Positions 58,712 through 64,000 of a stretch of 64,000 bases of DNA are shown piece by piece; positions within the stretch are counted from its first letter, which is position 1; each line of letters starts with the position of its first letter. A program made the translations under genes and the position numbers. The stretch covers positions 3,286,001 to 3,350,000 of the forward strand of contig NZ_CP107985.1 of NCBI RefSeq assembly GCF_036108815.1, written 5' to 3'. This DNA comes from Streptomyces sp. NBC_00353 (GTDB lineage: Bacteria; Actinomycetota; Actinomycetes; Streptomycetales; Streptomycetaceae). Below the pieces are notes generated by a model, which was given only the letters and a program-made list of their open reading frames with translations, did no database searches and was not told the origin of the DNA.

Positions 58712-59385
58712 TCGAGGTCCTGGTCGTCGACGACGACATCCGGGTTACGCAGATCAACGCAGCCTATGTCTCCAGAGTGCCCGGATTCCGGGTGGCTGCG
58801 CAGGCGCACAGCGCCGCCGCGGCCCTCGCAGCGGTCGAGTCACAGCACGTGGACCTCGTCCTGCTGGACCACTACATGCCCGACCGGAACGGTCTGACGG
58901 TGGTACGGGAGCTGCGCAGGCTCGGCCACCGCACCGACGTGATCATGGTGACGGCGGCGCGCGACGTCGCGACCGTCCAGGAGGCCATGCGCCACGGTGC
59001 GCTCCAGTACCTGGTGAAGCCGTTCACGTACGCGGGGCTGCGTACCAAGCTGGAGGCGTACGCGGCGCTCCACCACACCCTGGAGGGCGGCGGCGAGGCC
59101 GAACAGGGTGACGTGGACCGGCTCTTCGGCGCCCTGTGGGCCGCGGGCGAACCCGGTCTGCCCAAGGGGCACTCGCCGACGACGGCGGAGCTGGTCCGCC
59201 AGGCGCTCCGGGGCGCCGACGGGCCGCTCTCCGCGCAGGAGATCGCGGAGAGTGCCGGGATGAGCCGGCAGACGGCGCAGCGCTATCTGAAGCTGCTGGA
59301 GCGGACGGGCAGGGTGCGGCTGACGCTGCGGTACGGCGAGACGGGCCGCCCGGAGCACCGCTACACCTGGGCCACCGGCTCCTGA
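58708..59385 (+). CDS. CitB/DcuR-type response regulator
   Basis: A 225-residue regulator of the CitB/DcuR class. Receiver: VLVVDDDI acidic pair, phospho-acceptor in LVLLDHYMPDRNG (about residue 54), Lys in YLVKPFTY. The C-terminal domain has an IclR/GntR-like HTH (LSAQEIAESAGMSRQTAQRYL). GTG at 58708 overlaps the kinase stop by four bases. The pair probably controls carboxylate uptake, with the convergent symporter as an attractive target (inference). Confidence 0.88.
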   Translation: MIEVLVVDDDIRVTQINAAYVSRVPGFRVAAQAHSAAAALAAVESQHVDLVLLDHYMPDRNGLTVVRELRRLGHRTDVIMVTAARDVATVQEAMRHGALQYLVKPFTYAGLRTKLEAYAALHHTLEGGGEAEQGDVDRLFGALWAAGEPGLPKGHSPTTAELVRQALRGADGPLSAQEIAESAGMSRQTAQRYLKLLERTGRVRLTLRYGETGRPEHRYTWATGS

Positions 59386-59448
59386 GGGGCCGCCCGGCTC
59401 TGGAAGCACGTCCGGCCCACACCGCACCGGTACCTGAGACACCTCCGG

Positions 59449-61041
59449 CTACACGGCACCGGCTCCGGTCAGCGCCCGGACCTCGGTCTCCGCGTACTTG
59501 GCGGCATCCGGTGGCTCGACCGAGGTGACCGTGCCGATCCAGCCGGCCAGGAAACCGAGCGGGATGGAGACCAGGCCGGGGTTCTCCAACGGGAAGAGCT
59601 GGAAATCCACTCCGGGGAAGAGCGAGGTGGGGCTGCCGGAGACGACCGGGGAGAGCAGTACGAGCAGCACCGCGGGGATCAGCCCTCCGTAGACCGACCA
59701 GACCGCCCCTCGCGTGGTGAAGCTCCGCCAGAACAGCGAGTACAGCAGCACCGGCAGATTGGCCGAAGCGGCGACGGCGAAGGCGAGCGCCACCAGGAAC
59801 GCCACGTTCAGATTCTGCGCGACCAGACCGAGCGCGATGGCGGCCACCCCGATCCCGGCAGCTGCGATCCGGGCCACGGTGACCTCACTGTGCTGCTTCC
59901 AGCCCGGACGCCTGAGCGAGGCATAGAGGTCGTGGGCCACGGAGGCCGACGAGGCGAGCGTGATCCCGGCGACGACGGCAAGGATGGTCGCGAAGGCCAC
60001 AGCGGCGACCACGGCGAACAGAATCGTTCCCCCGGTGGAGCCTTCGCCGCCGCCGAGCACCAGCGCCAGCAGCGGAACGGCCGTGTTCCCGGAGGGGTTC
60101 GACGCCCGGACGTCCGCCGAACCGACCAGCGCCGCCGCGCCGAACCCGAGCACGATCGTCATCAGGTAGAAGCTGCCGATGAGGCCGATCGACCAGACGA
60201 CAGAGCGGCGGGCCGCGCGGGCGGTGGGCACCGTGTAGAAACGCGACAGGATGTGCGGCAGCCCCGCCGTGCCCAGCACCAGGGCAAGGCCCAGGCTGAT
60301 GAAGTCGAAGCGCGCGGTCCAGCTCCCGCCGTACTTGAGGCCGGGCGAGAGGAACTCCAGCCCGTGGCCGCTCCGTTCGGCGGCGGAATTGAGCAGCGTG
60401 TTGACATTGCCGTGGAAGTGGACCAGCACGAGCACGGTCAGCACGCTCGCGCCCACCATCAGCAGAACGGCCTTGACGATCTGGATCCAGGTCGTGGCGC
60501 GCATCCCGCCGAGGGACACATAGATCACCATGAGCGCTCCGACCCCGATGACGGTCCAGGAGCGGGCGGCACCACTGGTGCCGCCGAGAAGCAGAGCGAC
60601 CAGGCTGCCCGCACCCACCATCTGCGCCACCAGATAGAGCACGGAGACGGTGACGGAGGAGGTACCCGCCGCGATCCGGACCGGACGTTCCGCCATCCTG
60701 GCCGCCACCACATCGGCCAGGGTGAACCGGCCGCAGTTGCGGACAAGTTCGGCGACGAGCAGCAGGACGACGAGCCAGGCGACGAGGAATCCGACCGAGT
60801 AGAGCATGCCGTCGTAACCGAACAGGGCGATCAGGCCGGAGATGCCGAGGAAGGACGCGGCGGACATGTAGTCCCCGGCGATGGCAAAACCGTTTTCCAT
60901 GGGGGAGAACAGCCGGCCGCCCGCATAGAACTCCTCCGCCGATCCGTGCCGGGTGCGGCTCACCCAGGTGGTGATGGCGAGCGTCACTGCAACGAACGCG
61001 CTGAACAGCAGCAGCGCCAGGGTCTGGTGGTTCCCGATCAA
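59449..61041 (-). CDS. Solute:sodium symporter (SSS family, ActP/MctC-like)
   Basis: A 530-residue symporter with about 13 helices. Features: FYAGGRLFSPMENGFAIAGDYMSAASFLG in the first core helix, the GGMRATTWIQ loop, and ANLPVLLYSLFWRSFTTRG near the C-terminal half. It resembles the acetate/pyruvate/propionate (ActP/MctC) branch. A TTG start at 61041 overlaps the stop of the upstream DUF485 gene (TTGA), a partner typical of ActP-type symporters. Substrate is probably a small monocarboxylate. Confidence 0.87.
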   Translation of the reverse strand: MIGNHQTLALLLFSAFVAVTLAITTWVSRTRHGSAEEFYAGGRLFSPMENGFAIAGDYMSAASFLGISGLIALFGYDGMLYSVGFLVAWLVVLLLVAELVRNCGRFTLADVVAARMAERPVRIAAGTSSVTVSVLYLVAQMVGAGSLVALLLGGTSGAARSWTVIGVGALMVIYVSLGGMRATTWIQIVKAVLLMVGASVLTVLVLVHFHGNVNTLLNSAAERSGHGLEFLSPGLKYGGSWTARFDFISLGLALVLGTAGLPHILSRFYTVPTARAARRSVVWSIGLIGSFYLMTIVLGFGAAALVGSADVRASNPSGNTAVPLLALVLGGGEGSTGGTILFAVVAAVAFATILAVVAGITLASSASVAHDLYASLRRPGWKQHSEVTVARIAAAGIGVAAIALGLVAQNLNVAFLVALAFAVAASANLPVLLYSLFWRSFTTRGAVWSVYGGLIPAVLLVLLSPVVSGSPTSLFPGVDFQLFPLENPGLVSIPLGFLAGWIGTVTSVEPPDAAKYAETEVRALTGAGAV

Positions 61042-61481
61042 CGCCCGATCCCCCGCGTCATTTCCTGAGTGTCCCAGCGCAGATCGAGCGCGGCCCGGTC
61101 CCTGCGCAGCCGCGCATGACGTGCGTACGCCCCGGTGAGCAGGAACGTCGTGAGGAACTGTCCGAGCCCCGCGACCATCGCCACATTGACCGCGCCGGCC
61201 ACCGGACGGGCCATCAGCCCGGGTGCGGTGATCGCTGTGACGACGTAGGCGAGGTACCAGACGAGGAAGGCGAGGGTGGCGGGGACGACGAACCGCCGGT
61301 ACCTGCGACGTACTTCCTGGAAGGCCTCGCTGCGCTGCACCTCCAGATAGATGTCGGCCGCGCTGTGGCCGCGTCGTGGCGGCACGGAACCGGGTGGCCC
61401 GGCCGGCACGAAGCCCCCCGTGCCGTCCAGCTCGCCCCAACCGGAAGCCAGCGCGTCGTACCACGGGTCGTCGAGTCGCAT
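61038..61481 (-). CDS. DUF485 membrane protein, symporter partner
   Basis: A 147-residue protein with two transmembrane helices (about residues 65-85 and 98-120) in the DUF485 family (YjcH-like). The core motif is LVWYLAYVVTAITAPG ... LGQFLTTFLLTGAYARHA. The ATG at 61481 has a GAGG upstream. It is coupled to the SSS symporter by overlapping codons; DUF485 proteins are common partners of ActP symporters and their function is not established. Confidence 0.85.
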   Translation of the reverse strand: MRLDDPWYDALASGWGELDGTGGFVPAGPPGSVPPRRGHSAADIYLEVQRSEAFQEVRRRYRRFVVPATLAFLVWYLAYVVTAITAPGLMARPVAGAVNVAMVAGLGQFLTTFLLTGAYARHARLRRDRAALDLRWDTQEMTRGIGR

Positions 61482-61612
61482 CGCTGCGGCCTCGCTCCCT
61501 GCTTCCTTCTCCACCGAACAACTCCCCTGGTCCACGGACCACTTCGGCCGCGTACCCAAGAATGGACAGATCGGGAAGTTCCCGGGCACGTCATTTGCCG
61601 CACTTCACCTCA

Positions 61613-62016
61613 TCAGGTGAAGGATGTCCCGGGCGGGCGTGCGAGCCCGCGAACATACGCATAGCGCACGGCCTGCGCCCTGTCGCGCACTCCGGCCTTG
61701 GCGAAGAGATTGTTGATGTGGCTCTTCACGGTCGCCTGCGAGATGCGCAGCTTGCGGGCGATCTCCGGGTTGGACAGTCCCTCGGCGATCAGGACGAGCA
61801 CTTCCGCCTCGCGAGGTGTGAGGCCGTCGGGCAGTTGTTGCTCGGCGGCCGGCGGACCGGCCGGCGCGGGTGCCGTGGTGACCCGCTCCAACAACCGCCG
61901 CTGCACCGCGGGCGAGAGTCCGGCCTCGCCCGACAGCACAGCCTGGATGGCCCGCACGATCTCGTCGCCCCCGGCGTCCTTGGTGAGATATCCGCGAGCC
62001 CCCGCCTGCAGTGCGG
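61613..62016 (-). pseudogene. Truncated NarL/LuxR-type response regulator
   Basis: Only the last part of the receiver (ALQAGARGYLTKDAGGDEIV) and the LuxR HTH (LTPREAEVLVLIAEGLSNPEI, ATVKSHINNLFAKAGVRDRA) remain. The N-terminal receiver with its phospho-acceptor Asp is absent: an in-frame TGA occurs just upstream (about 62029), and the sequence changes to a different protein at about 62016. I read it as the 3' piece of a gene broken by a deletion. Confidence 0.8.
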
Positions 62017-62460
62017 GCCGGCCACGTCAGCACGCCGCCGCGCACCAGCAGCGTCACCGCAAGAGCCGTCAGCAGGGCGGCACTGCCTTGGTGTATACCC
62101 ATCAGCGCGGCAGCCCCGTACAGAGCGGCTCGCAGCACCAGACCTCCCGTCCGGACGAAGACGGTGGCCTTGGTTCCCTTGCTCCACAGGGAGCCGTCCG
62201 GTTCACGCCACAGCCTGGCCGTCCAGCCCCAGCCGGCACCGGTGACCAGCCCCACCGCCAGTTCGGCGCCGAGGACCTCGACGGAACAACGACTCACGGT
62301 GCGGGTCCATGAGCCCGGGTTCGCGCAAGGACATGACGAGCAGGATGCCCGGCAGGATCCACCAGCGCCGATCGCCGGAGATCCGCTGTGCCGAGCACCG
62401 GCGGACCACGACGAAAGCCACGACGGCAGTGATCAGCAGGGCATTGATGAGCCCGGACAT
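62017..62460 (-). pseudogene. DUF1453-type membrane protein, frameshifted and truncated
   Basis: From ATG 62460 the frame encodes the DUF1453 start (MSGLINALLITAVVAFVVV ... REPGLMDPHRESL). Near 62286 an apparent extra base in TTGTTCC shifts the frame. The next frame continues with the expected VEVLGAELAVGLVTGAGWGW and LVLRAALYGAAALMGIHQG, then stops resembling the family at VLTWPAR, where the response-regulator fragment begins. A frameshift plus a terminal truncation make this a pseudogene; a sequencing error could explain the frameshift but not the fusion. Confidence 0.75.
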
Positions 62461-62552
62461 GGCGGCCTCCGAAGTGCGCGAAGGTTCATCGCCTTCGACG
62501 CTATGGAAAGGCCCAGGTCAGGGGATCGACTCAGGGGTTGACCGTGGGTGGA

Positions 62553-62586
62553 GCCGCAGTCTCCACCCACGGGTGGAGACTGCGGC
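62553..62586 (-). terminator. Terminator after parE
   Basis: A perfect 16-bp stem (62553-62568 with 62571-62586) with a minimal loop, 7 bp after the parE stop. Confidence 0.8.
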
Positions 62587-62592
62587 TGCCGG

Positions 62593-64000
62593 TCATGCGT
62601 CGATGCGGGAGCGGTCCAGCGTGGCTGCCGAGCTGGAGATGAACTCCTTGCGGGGTGCGACCTCGTTGCCCATCAGCAGGTCGAAGACCTGCTCGGCCGA
62701 CTCCAGGTCGCCGATGTTGATCCGCCGCAGCGTGCGGTGACGCGGGTCCATCGTCGTCTCCGCCAGCTGATCGGCGTCCATCTCGCCAAGACCCTTGTAC
62801 CGCTGGATCGAGTCCTTGTAGCGCACGTTCTTCCGCTGCAGCTCCAGGAGCGTCTCCCGCAGCTCACGGTCCGAGTACGTGTAGATGTACTTGTCCTGGC
62901 CCTTCTTCGGCTGACTGAGCTCGATCCGGTGCAGCGGCGGCACCGCCGCGAAGACCCGGCCCGCCTCGACCATGGGGCGCATGTATCGCTGGAAGAGAGT
63001 GAGCAGCAGAATGCGGATGTGCGCGCCGTCGACATCGGCGTCGACGAGAAGAATGATCTTCCCGTAGCGAGCCGCGTCGATGTCGAAGGTCCGGCCCGAC
63101 CCCGCTCCTATGACCTGGATGATCGCGCCGCACTCGGCGTTCTTGAGCATGTCCGTGACGGACGCCTTCTGGACGTTGAGAATCTTGCCGCGGATCGGCA
63201 GCAGCGCCTGGAACTCGGAGTTCCGGGCGAGCTTGGCGGTACCCAGCGCCGAGTCGCCCTCGACGATGAACAGCTCACTGCGCTCCACGTCGTCACTGCG
63301 GCAGTCGGCGAGCTTGGCCGGCAGCGAGGAGGACTCCAGGGCCGTCTTCCGGCGCTGCGCGTCCTTGTGCTGACGGGCCGCGATGCGGGTCCGCGCGGCG
63401 GCCACCGCCTTGTCCAGGACCGCCCTGGCCTGTGCCTTGGCATCACGCTTGGTGGAGGTCAGGAACGCCTTGAGTTCCTTGGCCACGACATTGGCGACGA
63501 TGCGGTTGGCCGCCGAGGTGCCGAGCACCTCCTTGGTCTGGCCCTCGAACTGCGGTTCCGCGAGCCGTACGGTGACGACCGCGGTGAGGCCCTCCAGGGC
63601 GTCGTCCTTGACGATGTCGTCCTCGGCGACACGCAGCACCTTCGCGGAGCGGAGCACCTCGTTGACCGTCTTGGTCACGGAGCGTTCGAAGCCGGTCACA
63701 TGGGTGCCGCCCTTGGGGGTGGCGATGATGTTGACGAAGGACTTGAGATTGGTGTCGTACCCGGTGCCCCAGCGCATGGCGATGTCGACGACGAGCTCAC
63801 GGGTGACCTCGGTCGCCGTCATGTGCCCGCGCTCGTCCAGGACCGGCACGGTCTCCTTGAAGGTGCCCTGCCCGGTCAGCCGCAGAACGTCGCAGACGGC
63901 CTTGTCCTGCGCGAGGTACTCGCAGAATTCGCTGATCCCGCCGTCGAAGCGGAACGTCTCCTCGGTCTTGCCCTCACCGTCGAGACCGCGCTCGTCGCGC
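62593..64000 (-). CDS. parE: DNA topoisomerase IV subunit B (N-terminus outside window)
   Basis: The 3' 469 codons of a type IIA topoisomerase B subunit; the frame is open to the right edge, so the ATPase domain's start lies beyond. Visible: transducer domain (GGTHVTGFERSVTKTVNEVL), the TOPRIM motifs SELFIVEGDSALGTAK and LLVDADVDGAHIR, and the C-terminal IQRYKGLGEMDADQLAETTM. It is ParE-like in lacking the long GyrB insert. parC lies at 49652-52102. TGA stop at 62593. Confidence 0.93.
   Translation of the reverse strand, partial: RDERGLDGEGKTEETFRFDGGISEFCEYLAQDKAVCDVLRLTGQGTFKETVPVLDERGHMTATEVTRELVVDIAMRWGTGYDTNLKSFVNIIATPKGGTHVTGFERSVTKTVNEVLRSAKVLRVAEDDIVKDDALEGLTAVVTVRLAEPQFEGQTKEVLGTSAANRIVANVVAKELKAFLTSTKRDAKAQARAVLDKAVAAARTRIAARQHKDAQRRKTALESSSLPAKLADCRSDDVERSELFIVEGDSALGTAKLARNSEFQALLPIRGKILNVQKASVTDMLKNAECGAIIQVIGAGSGRTFDIDAARYGKIILLVDADVDGAHIRILLLTLFQRYMRPMVEAGRVFAAVPPLHRIELSQPKKGQDKYIYTYSDRELRETLLELQRKNVRYKDSIQRYKGLGEMDADQLAETTMDPRHRTLRRINIGDLESAEQVFDLLMGNEVAPRKEFISSSAATLDRSRIDA

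Noticed and set aside
1..64000. CRISPR array, tRNA, rRNA, prophage or plasmid features
   Set aside because: No regularly spaced repeats, tRNA-like cloverleaf sequences, rRNA segments, integrase, capsid, or replication genes were recognised by reading the sequence.
1..64000. Secondary-metabolite gene cluster
   Set aside because: No polyketide synthase, NRPS, terpene or RiPP core genes are present; the SRPBCC proteins are linked to ArsR regulators instead of biosynthetic genes.

Overview
The window is high-GC actinobacterial chromosome. Gene content, codon use, GTG/TTG starts, strong hairpin terminators and the presence of sepH, cutRS, a DasR-type operator upstream of ptsH and a ydaO-type riboswitch all point to Streptomyces or a very close relative. 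It reads as core chromosome, not a phage, plasmid or biosynthetic cluster. No rRNA, tRNA, CRISPR array, prophage or intact transposase gene was seen.

Layout. 1-5.5 kb: an accessory patch with a metal-sensor-type ArsR regulator, a DUF6445 oxygenase-like protein, an RraA-like aldolase, a DUF574 methyltransferase, an ArsR/SRPBCC module and a decayed haloperoxidase/TfoX fusion. 5.5-30.1 kb: a block whose order resembles the mycobacterial Rv2689c-Rv2701c region (TrmA-type methyltransferase, KimA-like permease, two TrkA proteins, DUF3159, OB-fold protein, DUF3710, dut, thioesterase, DUF3093, DUF4193, suhB). It contains a complete Kdp potassium system (kdpFABC and kdpDE plus an orphan ABC ATPase) between the OB-fold and DUF3710 genes, and the two-component system cutRS, then hemH.

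30.2-38.1 kb: an MFS transporter and flavin oxidase pair, a Pro/Thr-rich membrane protein, the cell-division gene sepH, a sulfurtransferase, a VOC protein and a second ArsR/SRPBCC module. 38.1-45.1 kb: thymidine kinase, a phosphatase-family protein, DUF5998, a GNAT/acyl-CoA-ligase fusion resembling Streptomyces PatA, ptsH with a DasR site, and a GntR regulator. 45.2-52.1 kb: an M23 peptidase behind a c-di-AMP riboswitch, a pair of M16 peptidases, a MITE-like element, and parC. 52.1-62.5 kb: a CobW GTPase, two divergent citrate synthases (one with an N-terminal HTH) over a palindrome-rich promoter, a LacI regulator, a CitA/CitB-type two-component system, a solute:sodium symporter with its DUF485 partner, and a scar of two broken genes. 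The window ends inside parE.

How the genes work together. Potassium is a strong theme: a KimA-like permease, two TrkA-type RCK proteins and Kdp lie within about 14 kb. Relatives of several of these, and the riboswitch at 46.2 kb, respond to c-di-AMP, so osmotic balance and wall remodelling may share a signal here (inference). The 52-62 kb part looks like uptake and metabolism of small carboxylates under local regulation. parC and parE are the two topoisomerase IV subunits, about 10.5 kb apart.
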